A stretch of 64,000 nt of DNA from Delphinapterus leucas (taxonomy: Eukaryota; Chordata; Mammalia; Artiodactyla; Monodontidae): the NCBI RefSeq assembly GCF_002288925.2, contig NW_022098094.1, forward strand, positions 128,223-192,222. The letters are read 5' to 3'. Of the stretch, positions 1 to 12,900 are shown piece after piece. The translations under genes were made by a program, and so were the position numbers. The first letter of the stretch is position 1. Each line of letters begins with the position of its first letter. Below the pieces are notes generated by a model. That model ran no database searches. It was not told the origin of the DNA and saw only the letters and a program-made list of their open reading frames with translations.

Positions 1-384
1 TGGACGGAGTGTGGTGGCTACAGGTCTCCGAGGGGTCAAGTGAGTGCTGCTGGGAAGCCGCCTCCCTTGGAGGAGCGGGCATCACGAGACTGCCCTCCCC
101 GGGCCGGACCCTCGCCCCTTAGGGCATTTGGGCAGTGGCTCCCGCAGGGAGGAGCTGCTTCTCCTGCTTCCTGGGGCCGCGGTTGCTCAACGGTGGATGG
201 GTGGCAGGGTGGGTAAATGGCACTTCTGGGTCAACAGCTTTCAGCATTATCACAAGTCATCTCTGACCACCTTCACTATAAGATCTTTTTATGAAGACAC
301 TGTCTCCGCCTTCTAGAAGATCCCAGGCTACTTACAGACAACGCAGAAAGCATGGCAGGACGGGAGGCAGCACAGGACCAGGGA
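1..384. other. Intergenic, no recognised feature
   Basis: GC-rich unique sequence at the window edge. Short open frames are present but none shows a recognisable domain or conserved motif. No RNA gene or repeat was recognised. Confidence 0.5.
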
Positions 385-600
385 CCCTGGAGCTCGCTGC
401 CCCAGTTTGAATCCTAACTCAGCTACTCACTGTCTGTACGCCTGAGGCACGTATGGAACTGCTCCAGGCCAAGGTTCCCCCCAGCCCTGCCCCCAGCACA
501 TGGGGATGAAGACAAAGCATCTACTTTACGGAGCTGTTATGAGGGTTAAAGGAGTCACTGCTTGCAAAGCCCTTAAAAGAGCACCCGCATCACACACTCA
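385..600 (+). repeat. MIR-type SINE relic
   Basis: The order of sub-motifs follows a forward MIR: a 'TTTGAATCCTAACTCAGC' core block, a degraded middle, then 'GAGCTGTTATGAGGGTTAAA' and a 3' part. It is heavily diverged, as expected for a repeat older than the placental radiation. Assignment is by eye. Confidence 0.55.
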
Positions 601-1194
601 CAGTGTTGGCAAAATAAATAACCTACAACTATGTAAAGGGCCATAGGTGGCCACGACGAACGGGTTTGTAGAACGGGTTTGTAGTGGGGGAGACGGTATT
701 CCAGTTTTAAGACGCAGCTTAGTTTCAGTTGCTTCGCATCTGGTTTGGGTTTGGGGAAAGGCACATAGGCAGGAAGGCGGTTCCCAAACAGAGAATTTGA
801 CAAGCAGTTAAAGACACGGCCTGCTTGCCGGGGAGCCAGTCTCCGAGCCAGAGGCCTGCACTGTTGAAAGGCACTGTGTAAATAAATCACTTACTTCTCT
901 CACCAGTGCGGGTGACAGCTCCCGAAATCAACATCGATGAGACAGGAGGGAAGGGGGCAGGGCACGACCTTCAAAAGAATGACACAGCCGGTGAGGTTAT
1001 GACATAAACTGGTCAGAACCCATTAGGCCCAAGACGGCAGAAGATTTGACTTCCAGTGGACCTTGAACCTCGATATATGATTATTGTAATGGTATCAGGG
1101 CGACCAGGAGTTTGGAAGTTGAGTTGTCCAAACACGTTGAGGCTGGCCAGCCATTCAGAGTCTAGGGCCCTCCAGGCAAAAACAACTCATCAAC
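601..1194. other. Intergenic, no recognised feature
   Basis: Unique, moderately AT-rich sequence. No credible coding frame, RNA gene or named repeat was seen. Confidence 0.45.
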
Positions 1195-1440
1195 CTTTTA
1201 AAAGCACACAGCTGAGTCACTAACACCAGTAGCAACCACTTAGAAACATTTACTAGGTGCTTTATCAGGAGTGATGGGCTCAAACCACCATGAAATCCTA
1301 GGAACGTTATCTCCATCCTATAGATGAGGCAACTGACACACAGAGAGATGAATAACTTTTTCAAGGACACACAGCTTATAAATACTAGAGTTAAGGTCCA
1401 AACCCAGTGAGTTTAACCACACCATTAAACAGCTCCTCGG
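1195..1440 (-). repeat. MIR/MIR3-type SINE relic, antisense
   Basis: The stretch contains the reverse complement of the conserved MIR core, 'ATAGATGAGGCAACTGACAC' followed by 'AAGGACACACAGCTTATAAA' and 'GTCCAAACCCAG'. It is an ancient diverged copy. Confidence 0.6.
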
Positions 1441-4400
1441 TTACACAATTACTTACATTCTAAATGCAATACTGGAGCCTGCATTCAAACGGCATCGGTC
1501 ACCTTAACTTGCAAGATCCACACACCTTCCCTGAGGGATTCCCAGCTTCTAGGCAGTGGAGGGGAGCAGGCGATGGGCCAGCACACAGGTGTGTTCCGGT
1601 CACATCTGCTTTCCAAGATGTCTTGTTCCTACCTGCTCACACGGGGTTTGTGAGTGACTAGAACCCTCCAGACAATTTCTGGGCAGTCAAACTTCCCCCA
1701 TAAGGTATTGCTTAAAGTGATTGGTTTGGGCCCATGATTCTAATGTAATGAAGTCTCCTTTACCAGTTCAGTCGTCTGAAGCCCACTAGCTCTGCCTTGT
1801 AGCTTGGTGTCCTCTGTGGATCTGAACAGCATGATTTCATTCTGGTCTCTGATTAAACAGCAAAGGAACAGGCTAAGGACAAGACACTTTATTCAGCTGC
1901 TATTACTTCATCAACTACAGAGCGGGCCCTGTGGACCCTCCTGCTCACTGATCCAAAGGGTGCTCTCAGAAAGGTCCTCACCCCGCCACCCCACCCCGCG
2001 GTCTTCTCCCCCAGCTGCACTGCTTTGTGGCCCTCTCTTTACCTTTCCTCCCAGATCCTGTTCCTGCACTTGGGGGGTGTCCTCGGGGACAGGTTCTGAA
2101 ACCAGAGCTGCTGCATTCCCTCCCGTATTGTCTTCAAAGCCAGGGGAGCAAACAAGCCTGCCTGAGATTCACATTACAGCTGGGGCTTTGGAAGGCCAGG
2201 GGCCAGCGGCAGCCGTTGCCAAAGCAACCAGGGGTGCAGAAAAGAGCAGAGGCTCTGGCCTGGCCTCCAGGGGTCAAGGAGGGGAGGGGAGGGCCAAGGG
2301 TCGGGCCCAGGTTCACTGTTTAGGAGCAAGTGTCCCAAATGTCAACCGAGGGTCCCTCTGCCTGCTAAGGACGGCCAGCGCCCCCCACAGCGAGCGCCCT
2401 GCTGCATCCCACCGACAGGTGTTCCTGAGTATCTGCCACATCAGGGGTCCACCTGGCCCTGCGGAGCCCTTCCTTTTGTACACATCCTCCCTCCCACCCG
2501 CCTGTCTTCAGTCCCATCCTCTCCTTCTCTCTTCCTCTGTTGGGACTCCTTTTTCCCTCCTTTCCCAGGTATGAGAACATGAGCATCGAAAGACTGAAAC
2601 AGTAAGACATAAATTTAAATTCAGATGAAAACAAGGCCTGGGGAGGGATGGATGGCGGCCACCTGGGCAGGTTCACTCTGTAGCCTTAGCACCTCGACCT
2701 CCGAAGGGCCAGTTCCACCAACGTTGGAACCAGCGATCGGTGGGATCACCCCCATGAGGACCCCTCGATAGTGTCCTCCCTGGGGAATCAGAGGGGCTTT
2801 GCCCTTTGAAGACCTTGAGAGACGTGGCCCTCCTTTGCTCCCTGGGCCCCTCCGGCCCATCCCGAGCAGCCGTATCTCGGGAGGCAGCCTTCATGCGTGT
2901 CCAGCTCCAGCTCTTTTACCTTCTGGAAGAGGAAAACCCTGTAGGTCCAGGTCTTATGGAGCCCCTTCGCCTGAGCCCTGGTTTAAGCCAGGGCTCACTT
3001 CTTTAGATGCTCTCTGCTTCATTCCCACCACCCTGCAGGCTCGTTTCTAATCCCTTGATTTTGTAATAGTTCTTTGGGTTAACTTTGTCTTTCTCAAAAT
3101 ATCCTGATCAGAGGAATCACGCAGAAGTGGAAATGGAGGGTCAGAGAAGGCTTTTCAAGAGGCAGAGTCATCCCAGTGAGGCCGCGGTGGCAGGTGTCGT
3201 GCAGAAGGCAGGCGTGGGAAGGGGATGCCCGTGGTGTCTGTCTTGATGGCGGGCCGGACTCCTGCCGCCAGGGGAGTGTGGAGGGACGCCTGGCATCAGG
3301 AGGAAGTGTCTAAGCGTCCACCTGGTTGGCTGTGTGTCTGGACGTGCCTTGAGTGTCTACAAACCATTGTTTTTATGGTCACAGGACGTTTACGACCATC
3401 CACAGAACAGCAGGTGCTGGTGAGCTAGTGGCTGGGCACACTGCCCTTACACTTTGGACCTGAGACCATGTCGGTCATTAACCAGGCGGCCCTCCTAGTG
3501 GGAGGCACAGGGGATGTGACAGCAAGAGCCTAACCAGGCCGGTGTGACCTGGGGCCAGCCTCCCGTCCCTTGCCTCCGTTTCCTCGCGTGTGACGCGGAC
3601 GGCAGCAGGCCTGGCCTTGCAGGGCCACTGAGGGGAGTGGGTGAGTGAACAGCTGGGCCCGCCAGCCCCTGGTTGTTCTTAGTTCCCTGGAACACTCTAA
3701 GTGCTGGGCACTCTTATCATTACAAAGGTCAGAATCCTGGACTCCAGCTTGTTTCTGACTCTCGCCCGGCTGGATGGCACCCCCGACAACCTCTGAGCAC
3801 CCCAGTCTTCTCCAAAGTCCCCGTGGTCCTTTATGCTGAGCTGGGACTGCTCCAGAGCAGCCTTCCCTGGCGGCCTCAACCGGGCATCCGCTCAAGCGGG
3901 CGGGCCCAGCCTCCTGCCCGCTGCCCCCTCCTCTGCAGCAGGCGTGGGCAGCCGGGAGTTTTGCGCGTTAGTGTCAGATCATGAAGTCCCAGTACATTTG
4001 TCAGGCCCAGGAACGCTGTGTGCGGCCTGCTCCAGAAGGAGCAGCTGCGTTTTGTCCCCAGCCTCCTGCGGGCTGGCCTCGGCTCTGGGAGGAGGAGCCG
4101 CCTGGGCTGAGTGGGGCAGGTTGGGCGTTGCAGTAAGTCTGCAGGCAGGATGTTGTTCTGGAAGAGATGGGCACGGTGTTGGGGGCCTCTGAGGCCTGGC
4201 GGAGGCTGGATGTGCTGCTGGGAGCGATGGAATGGCCCAGATGTACCACCCAAAGCCAGTCACCAGGAGCCCGTAGTCCTCAACCACCCCCGTCTCCCAG
4301 GGCTCTTGTGAGCATTTTCTGCACAGAAAACCCTTAGCACAGGTCCTGACAGGTCGAATGAACACTCATTAATTTCCCATCTTTCCAACAGAAGACCCAA

Positions 4401-7069
4401 CCACGCTGACTTAAACATATACCAACGTAGTCCACCGGCCTCCAAGCCCTTTCCCTCCCCGGCTGGCCTCTGTAAAGTACCCATCACGTGTTGAACCGTC
4501 TCAGATGGAGTGTGTTCCTCATCAGGGAGGGGCCCAGGGCAGTGCTGTGCATCTCAGCTTATTCTTTGGCTTTTAACCTAGCCACTTGCCCGGCGCAGGG
4601 TTTCTCTCTCCCTGCGTCTCATTTCTGTTGGGGGGTGCCTGGCCTCAGGCTCTGTCCTTGTTGAAACCATGTTTGTAAGGCCTCAGACGCCAGTCATCCG
4701 CTTGCCCTCGGCGATGTGTTTAATCTCCCTGAATTTTGGGTTTCTCATGCTGTAATGCAGGCAGTGTGGTCAAGGTGACCGGGTCCGGGGTTTGTGGGTG
4801 TGAAAGCCACGTGAATAAGGGCTCCGAGAGCATGTACCCAGGGGGAGGCCCGGGGAACCTGTGAGTGCCTGAGGAGAAGGAACCAACCCCGCAGGGAGGC
4901 CCAGAGCCACCCTCTTCAGTGTCAGGGCTGCAAAGAGCTTGTGGCTTTGGGATCCTGGTCCTTCTGAGGCCCAGCTCTCCCAGGGAGGTGTGATTATTGG
5001 TTCAGAGGCCTGCAAAGTGCAAAGGTGGCCGTGACAGGGCAGGGAGAGGGCTAACAAGGCCCCTCAAGCCTGGGAGCCCTGGAGGCAACGCACACACTCG
5101 GAGCTCCCGCCAGCTCAAGGCCAAGGCCACCAGGCAGCAATTCAGCAGGTGTGAGTCCTGCATCCAGGGAGGCCACCGCGAAGCTCTGTCCTTACTAAGT
5201 CCACGGCCCGAGGCCCGAGGCCCAAGGTCCGAGGCCCGAGGCAGGAGAAAGAGGACACACAGATGGGACTGCTTTCAGCTCTGTGGTCACTCCCCTGTCC
5301 CTGTCCGCCACCCAGAATCTACTGTCCAGGCTACGTTTCTCCAACTGCAGAGTTTCCAAACCCCACTCCTGGGCCCCAGGTGTGGAGGAGGTATGAGCAG
5401 GTGTGCCCACCTCCACGGGTGTGCAGGCAGGAGCAGCCCTTCTCCTTTGCTCCTGGATCCCACAGGGCTGGTGGAAACTTGGCCCCAATCATGGTCACGG
5501 CTAGATTTCCTCTTCCTCTGCTTTCAAAATCCCAGACACAGTAAGCATTCCATATGTTGTGTGAATAGATATCAAATTTATAAAAAAATAAACTTGTGTC
5601 AATAACTTTGGCTCCCTGACCTTGTCCCCATCCACCTAAAGAGGATTCTAACCCCCGTGCATGGTACACATTAGATGCTTACTAGATACTTGTTGAACAA
5701 CTCCTGCTGCAAGAATTCTCCCCTCCAGCCCTGCCACTTGAGGAGTGGCAGCTACACGACCCACGTCCCCCGAGGTCCTGAGAACAGAGGCTGTGACTCA
5801 GGAGCACAGAGCCCTCACGACAAGGCCCTGGGCCGTTGTACTGGAGGGACCTGGGCCTGGCAGTGTCCACGTGGGAGGGTGCACATTCCCACCTGGCACG
5901 CACCCCACCCACAAGCACAAACACGTGTTTGCATAAACGTGTGAGGTGTGAGCCACGTCCTTATTGGTCAATAGAACTTTATCCACAGAGTGACGGGCTC
6001 CGTGCAAGCCCTTCACTTGCTGAACCTCTGCCCTACTGTCCAGACCACTGGTAGAACTGCGATGCCCCACGGCCCCTCCCCAGGTCAGACAGAGGCAAGA
6101 ATGTCCAGGCTCTGCTCCCCTGTTCACATGGAGAGGAGGGGTTGCAGAACAGGGTTGTCCCCTAGTGATAACGGCAAATAATTCCACAGACACACGGAAC
6201 CGATCTAACCCCAGACTAAAGGGGAGGGGCTTGCAGATACTCATTTCCACTCCAGAAGTCCAGCTCACACTGAGGACTTCCCATCTTTTGGGAAGATTTG
6301 TGATCGTGGTAACACATTAAAGATTGGATGTCCCTTTACAGCAGATAACCATCCTTTAAAGATGAATAAGCAAGCTCATTTGAGGGGCAGATGGCCTCAC
6401 AACAGTTTTTCTAGAGCTAATTCGGAGGCTCTGCTCCAGACCTTTTCTGACTTCTTCCCTCTTTTCCATCAAAGCACACCCACCATGTGCCTGTGCTTGG
6501 TATGGGTGCCATGGATGAAAGGGAAGATGGACTGGAGAAATGAGTACTGGGTAACCATTAGCTTAACAGGTTCTATCTTCCCTGGCAAAATTATTTGTGA
6601 TCCCATTAAAATACTTATTTTGCCATCAAGCTTCTGAACTGGTGATCTTCACGTTGGAAATGTCAGGTCTTAAGGCTGCTGGAGAAGGGACTTTGGGAAG
6701 GGGGGCTTCTGAGATTACAATATTCGTTATTTCATCCAACCAACCAACTGATCAACAGCAACCCAACATTGATTGAGTACCCACTGTGTGCACAGACATC
6801 TGCAAGGCAAAGCTCAACATCACACCTGGGCAGGTGAGACCCCAGGTGGGACTGGATAGGAATCAGGGCTATTGTTAGGGTGTGGAGCTCAGGATGGGGT
6901 GTCTGTGCTCAAGCACTACTTGAAGTCGGTTCAGATTGGTTGAGATTCTTTGAAGATTCCATTTTAAGGCACCTTAAGTGGGCCTTTCTAAAGGGGCCCC
7001 TGACAATGTAATTGTCACAGACTTGGAGTCCCACTGTCACGCCTGACTCTGGGGTCCACGTTTAGGTGC
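1441..7069. other. Intergenic, mostly unique sequence
   Basis: About 5.6 kb with no supported gene. The longest open frame (1804-2574, +) is low-complexity, Ser/Pro/Leu-rich and lacks any recognisable domain, so I read it as chance in GC-rich DNA. A small 7-bp tandem repeat lies at 5204-5245. A weak MIR/L2-like trace sits near 6745-6800. No splice-supported exons could be argued for. Confidence 0.5.
5204..5245. repeat. Short 7-bp tandem repeat (CCCGAGG)n
   Basis: About five to six head-to-tail copies of a CCCGAGG unit with two variant copies (CCCAAGG, TCCGAGG). This is an ordinary microsatellite-scale array. Confidence 0.8.
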
Positions 7070-7200
7070 ACAAGATGGTTGTTCACTTTCTGTGCCTCAG
7101 TTTCCTCACCTGTCAGTAGGATTGTTCTGTGGATTGAATGAGATAGTGAATACAAAATGCTTAGAAAAAGACCTGGTATATGATAACTGTTAGCTCTTAT
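7070..7200 (+). repeat. MIR-type SINE relic
   Basis: Contains 'TGTGCCTCAGTTTCCTCACC' followed by 'GTGGATTGAATGAGATAGTG' and a region like the MIR 3' part ('ATGCTTAGAAAAAGACCTGG'). The orientation is forward. Confidence 0.7.
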
Positions 7201-7319
7201 TACCACCAGATTGTTGCCAACTGAGTGTAGAACTTACAAGGAGGTGGGCACCGTCTGTGCCAGTGGTCAGGCTACAAAGCACATCTCTGGACGACAGGGC
7301 TCCGCAGAGAAAAGCACAG

Positions 7320-7410
7320 CTGCTCTTGGGGTCACATGCTGGGACTTGAGGACAGTTACCAGCTGTGTGACCTTGAGCAAATCACCTCCCCTCTTGGGGT
7401 TTTCATTTCT
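7320..7410 (+). repeat. Partial MIR core
   Basis: The string 'CCAGCTGTGTGACCTTGAGC' is a well-conserved piece of the MIR core. The flanks are too diverged to set boundaries. Confidence 0.5.
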
Positions 7411-7497
7411 CGGCAGAAGGCAGAGTCAAAGGCCTTCCTTGCTTACCTCACGCTCAGTAGCAAAATGAAATGAGGGGCTACACAGCTGTGAATCGTC

Positions 7498-7861
7498 CTC
7501 AACACCCTGCTTTTTTTAAAAAAAATTAATTATTTATTTATTTTTGGCTGCGTTGGGTCTTCTTTGCTGCTCACGGGCTTTCTCTAGTTGTGGCGAGTGG
7601 GGGCTACTCTTCATTGTGGTGCACAGGCGTCTCATTGCGGTGGCTTCTCTTGTTGTGGAGCACGGGCTCGAGGTGTGCGGGCTTCAGTAGTTGCGGCTCA
7701 CGGGCTCTAGAGCACAGGCTCCGTAGCTGTGGTGCACGGGCTTAGTTGCTCTGCGGTACGTGAGATCTTCCCGGACCAGGGCTTGAATCCGTGTCCCCTG
7801 CACTGGCAGGCGGATTCTTAACCACTGCGCCACCGGGGAAGTCCCGCTCATCACCCTGCTT
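7498..7861 (-). mobile_element. CHR-type tRNA-derived SINE, full-length, with target-site duplication
   Basis: The SINE body spans about 7513-7846 in antisense. The tRNA-like head lies at the right end (reverse complement of 'GACTTCCCCGGTGGCGCAGT') and the A/T-rich tail at the left. It is flanked by a 15-bp target-site duplication, CTCAACACCCTGCTT at 7498-7512 and CTCATCACCCTGCTT at 7847-7861, with one mismatch. CHR SINEs are known from cetaceans, hippos and ruminants. This copy is moderately diverged. Confidence 0.88.
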
Positions 7862-8024
7862 CTAGGAGCCAGGAGCGACTCACCCAGGCAGGTGGGGGCC
7901 ACGTTCTCTCCTGCTCAGGCCCCGAAACTTCCGCAGTGGGTGTCCTTCCTGGGCAAGCCGAGCTCTAAGCTGCTAGCTGGCAGGTGTTGATCTGACTCAG
8001 CCAGAGAAAAGGGAAAGAGAGGAG

Positions 8025-8246
8025 AGAAAGGCGGGAACAGTGCAGGCAGGTATCTCTCTCTCCCTCCTTCCTCTCCCTCCTTTCTTCCTGGCGTTCTCTC
8101 TTCATCTCTCTTTCTTTCTTCTTTCTTTCTCACTTTTCCTCTTTCCTTTTTAATCACTTCCTTTCTGATTAAAGGAATTGTATCAGACGCCACCTGGGCA
8201 CATCTTCTCACTCTGGGTAACAAACACCTGACCTTCTGTTTTGGAG
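8025..8246 (+). repeat. Left arm of an imperfect inverted repeat
   Basis: This ~220-bp segment is, in reverse complement, similar to 9562-9966 once the SINE in the latter is removed. Shared landmarks include GGGCACATCT, CACTCTGGGTAACAA, GACCTTCTGTT and a CCTTCCT/CTTTCTTCCTGGC pyrimidine tract. About half of the arm is pyrimidine-rich, so unrelated polypyrimidine matching could inflate the similarity, but the 8180-8246 part has normal complexity. Confidence 0.75.
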
Positions 8247-9561
8247 CTGAAAGGCATTCTGAGCTGTTCAGAAAGGGACACAGGCAGGGCTTTCGATGGG
8301 TCCCTGGGAAAGCGAGGCAGCGGCTGTGTCCCTTCTGGGGGAAACCCACGGGGCGGTGCAGCGTGCACCACAGGGACAATGCGTGTCCCTCTCGGTGGGG
8401 ATCAAGCAGGCTCGCCAGCATGAACAGACTGGGACACGTGGGCATCAGCCTGGTGCCCTGATGAGGCTTCCTGGCCTCTGACCATCGCCTGGCGGAAACC
8501 GATGTGATTCTCCAGATCTGATGCCTTATCTCAGGTCCCTCGGATGTGCCCACCCCACTCCCCATCCTTCAGACCATGACTGTCATCCAGTCCTCCCGGG
8601 AGGTGAGTGGCCCCGGCTTTCCTCTAGAGTCTCCCCAGCCTGTCGTGAGGGGTGAGCTCTACCCACTTCCTCGTGTGCCACCCCCTCCGATCATCAAAGA
8701 GCCTCTTCTGGAGGCAAGCCTCCTCTTGGAATCCAACGTTCCGGCTCTCCTAGCTGAAGATTCCGGGATGGGCACTGGTGGCTTATCAGGAAGTGAGAGA
8801 TGGATCCGGGGCCCTTCTTCCTTTTTGCTTTCTTGTATGAAACTTGAACACGCTTTGAGGCAAAGTGGGCAACTCTGACTCGGTGGAGAATCTTGTGCAA
8901 AGGGACTCAGGGGAAACAGAAGAAAGACAGACATTTCAGGACAGTATCTCATGATGGGGAGCAAAGTCGCCATCCTGGTGATGTCATCACACACCCCCAT
9001 AATCTTACTACAGCAGGAGAGAGGCGTGTATGTGTTCCCCCGTCATCTGCATAGGAAACGTGCTCACTTGGGCACCTGAGGGCTTTCAGGATTTGGTGGC
9101 CATGCCCCACTCTTTTGTGACTTCGTCTCAGCATTTCCCTGTGGACCCTTGGAAGTTCTCAGCAGTGGAGGGGTGGGGTGGGTGGCATTTCTCACAGGCT
9201 GAGGGCCTGACTGAGCAGACAGAGGCAGAGTAAATACATTTGGTTCTTACTTAGGATCCTACCTGAACCCAAAGACCCATGAGGAAGGTCAAAGTTAACA
9301 TCAAAAGCCAAGCTCCTGGGCACCCCCTGCAGTCCTGACCCTCCCTCACACCGGTGTTTCCCATCCCAGTAACCGACAGCTCCAACTTTCAGTTGTTCTG
9401 GTCAGAAAACTTAGAGACCCTGATCCCTTGCTCTTCCTCTCCCTACGTTCAGTCCTCCAGCACATTCGGCCAGCTCTCCCTTCCAAATATGTCATGAATA
9501 TGACCACCTATTGCAATCTCCACTGTCGATCATTAGTAGCCTCCCAGAGGGCCTCTCTGCT
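8247..9561. other. Spacer between the inverted-repeat arms
   Basis: About 1.3 kb of unique sequence. No gene or recognised repeat was found. Open frames within it are short and unrelated to known domains. Confidence 0.5.
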
Positions 9562-9966
9562 TCCAGAACAGAAGGTCAAGTCCTTGTTACCCAGAGTGAG
9601 ATGTGCCCAGGTGTTTGATACAATTACTTTAATCAGGAAAGACGTAATTAAAAAGGAAAGAGGAAGGGACTTCCCTGGTGGTCCAGTGGCTAAGACTCCT
9701 TGCTCCCAATGCAGGGAATGCAATCCCGGGTTCGATCCCTGGTCAGGGAACTAGATCCCACATGCCGCAACAAGAGCTCGCATGCCGTAACTAAAGATCC
9801 TGCACGCTGCAACTAAGACCCGGCGCAGCCAAACAAATAAATAAACGGAAAGAGGAAGAGTGAGAAAGAAAAACGAAAGGGAGAGAGGAAGAGAGAATGC
9901 CAGGAAGAAAGGAGGGAGGAGGAAGGAGGGAGAAAGATACCTGCCCGCACTGTTGCCACCTTTCTG
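9562..9966 (-). repeat. Right arm of the inverted repeat, interrupted by a SINE
   Basis: This is the reverse-complement partner of 8025-8246. Without the SINE and its duplicated target (about 192 bp) the arm is about 213 bp, close to the length of the left arm. The SINE is absent from the left arm, so the duplication (or the insertion of both copies) predates the SINE. Confidence 0.75.
9655..9858 (+). mobile_element. CHR-type SINE with perfect 12-bp target-site duplication
   Basis: The SINE body lies at 9667-9846: head 'GACTTCCCTGGTGGTCCAGT', a B-box-like GGTTCGATCCC, then an AAATAAATAAA tail. The duplicated target GGAAAGAGGAAG occurs at 9655-9666 and at 9847-9858 without mismatch. It lies inside the right arm of the inverted repeat. 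Confidence 0.9.
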
Positions 9967-12900
9967 CCCTAACGATACCCACTAAGTAAGGTGTCTTTAC
10001 ACAGAAACGCACAAAACAAGGTTGCGTGTTAACCAGCAGCTGTAGGAGCCTAATTCTGTCTCTCCCCACCGCCCAGGAGCGATGGTTTAGTGTCTGCTAA
10101 TTCAGTGTTCGTGGCTATTTTAACGAACATCACTACTGTGAATAACAATAAGCAACCGTACTTTGTCTAATACTAAGTGAGAAATAAAGGAAATAAATGG
10201 AGAGAATCCAAAACACATAAAACAAATTAGCTAACAAAGTCCGAGAGAAGAGAAACTAGCATATCGTACTGCTTCCTTAGATAGGCCTCTCCCAGCCCTC
10301 ACAGGTTGCAACACTTTACAGGTGTGTTGCCTGGGCCCCATTCTCCTCCCTTCCAGCCTCTCTCTTCAGTTTGGGGGGTATTTTGACGCCTCTATAGTCA
10401 AAGCCAAGAGAACTGAGATGCTCTCTGAAGTTCGCCTTCGGCACGCCCTCTGATCACTTATTCCATTTTTCTACGGGATGTGAGGTGACACAGTTCCGTG
10501 TACACAGCTGCACAGGTTGATGAATTTTTACACGTGGATACACTTGTGAAATCAGCACTGGATCAAGGTTTAATGATCTCTGATCCTTCTATCATTTTCG
10601 ATCTGAGCCACCTACCTCCTCTTACCTGGTGAGTGATATTATGAATGACCTCACCTGTCGGGAAGACCGCACCTACTACACCCATATCCAGGTGTGGCTT
10701 TTCTATTTAGGCTCAGTAACATGGCCATAAATTAATAAAATACATTTGATATCATTCCTATCACAAAACAAAACAAAATGCACACAGGTATCGGAAAAGG
10801 AGAGTTATTCCCTTCAACCACAATGAAAAATACTGGTATTATTTAATTAGCTGATTCTCTTAAAATGATTCCTTAAGGAATACAAGTTTTGAGCAAGGGA
10901 GTATTCCCCCTTCGCACTGGGCAAATATTTATAGATGGTTACTTTAACAAAATTTATTTAAATCTACACCTGAGTATTTTTGCCCCACAAATATCTTCAT
11001 AATATCTTGAGAAGTCAAATGTGTGCAGTATGTTTGCTTCCCACAAGATACAGCAAGGTTTGTGAGATGACTTCCATTCATGCCCATCTTTTGTGCATTT
11101 ACGGCTAGCTTAATTTTTGAGCCAAATCACCTGTCAGAGTAGTTTCTGATCATGTGTGTGAGAAAAATCTTCAAAAGTTATTGTTATATATATAGTGTGT
11201 ATGTATATGTGTATATATATATATTTATATTTAAATATATTTAAAATATATATCTATTTGTTTAGACATATTTTTAAAATATGTATTTGTTTTAAATATA
11301 TATATATTTTAAGATGCTTTATGATCTTGCATTGTGGGATTTGTGCTGTGCAGGGACCCAGAGCAGCCCCATTTTATCACTGGATGAGCCAACGCCAAAG
11401 GAAGATAACCTATTTCCTGCTCCCAGGGAAGGATTTTCTTGCCCTACCCAAAGCTCATCAGTGCTGGAGTCATCCTAGCTACGAGGAAACAAATGGGAGG
11501 TGCACTCAGCTCGGATCCTGGTGGAAGCTGAGCTGTGACTCACTTTGACTAACACAGGACAAGGACAAGCCCCTGCCTGTGGGCCCATTCCTAAGAGGAG
11601 GCTGGAGGGGTGGGAGGGTTGTCATGGTGATGGCCAGTCATCATGATTATGGAGAAAAGAGAAATCTGGCTTAAGATGAAATATGAGTCTTAAAAGGAGG
11701 GAGCGAGCGGATCTGGGAGACAGTGGGAAAGGAAGGCTGGGGGAGCATCTGAAGGCCTAGAGGAGGACCTATCACACGGTTATGGAAGGGACACGTAACA
11801 GCTGCTGTTGGGTGCTGCTGCAGCCAATAGCAACGGGATGTCCCAAACCAAGATGAGAAAGTACTGGGGCTCCTCCCGGAAGCCGGTAACCTGTGAATCT
11901 CACAGAAAGCTCCCTCAGCCTGGCAGGAAGACTCTCAGAGACAACGAACCATGGGCCACGGTGGGGATGGGCTCCCCCACAAGCTGTGTTGAGTTGCTTC
12001 TCTTCCTTTTCTGTGCAGCCGATTGTCTGCCGATACTGAGCTCCGTTTGCTCCCTGGAGGTGGTCTGAAGCCCTGTAGGCCACCCATCCTCACCAGCACC
12101 TTGTCTCTGCCCCCAAGACACCAGGTCCTTGGCCAACAGCCCCCTCCATCCCCTCCCCTACTACATCAACAAGCCTCAGGTGAGGGCAGGAAGGGATTAA
12201 AGGGGAGGTGAGGGAAGAGTCTGAGCCTCTGCCTCTCGCCTCCCCTGTGTCTCGTCCCACCAGCCTCCCAGCGTCGGCAGGGAACAGCTGACTCTACCCT
12301 GAGTCACACCTTCTCAGCCAGAGACAGCTCATTCCCTGGGCCCGTCCGCACAGACAGACTCCTCGAGCCTCTTTAATCTGCACTGAGGAAATTCGGAATC
12401 CAGTCACCTGAGCCTCCGTCTCCTTCCGGAGCAGGACAGACGTGTGTTTGTGGCTGACGGGGTGGATGGAGGTGTGGGAGCACATGTCATCGTGGTCCGC
12501 AGCGCACAGCTTTCCAAATGTTCCGGAAAATCAGGGTGACCCCCCGCCCCGGACACCCCTGGGCCTCTGATGAGTGGCTAGTGCAGCAAAAAGCCTCATT
12601 AGCAGGTCCTTAGAAAAAGAAAAAAGACCTAGGGCTCATCTACACACAGGCATCATTCTAGAAACCGTCCAGCCCCAATCAACCACCAAAGGCAAAGAAA
12701 GAAGGAAATGTATTATTTTGGCATCTACCATGGGCCAGGACCCTGTTCATCGCCTCTTTGTGTTGTTCTGATAAACACAGTTCTGTCAGGTAGACGAGAC
12801 AGAAGCAGTCAGTGCAGGCGTTCTCCAAGTCATTTCGTTTTCCATGTTTCCTGCCCCTCCTCCCCCTACTTCCAGATGGGGGACGTGGCTGAAGCGACGT

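Noticed and set aside
1804..2574. 256-codon open frame on the plus strand
   Set aside because: Low-complexity Ser/Pro/Leu composition, no domain, overlapping open frames on both strands and no sign of exon structure.
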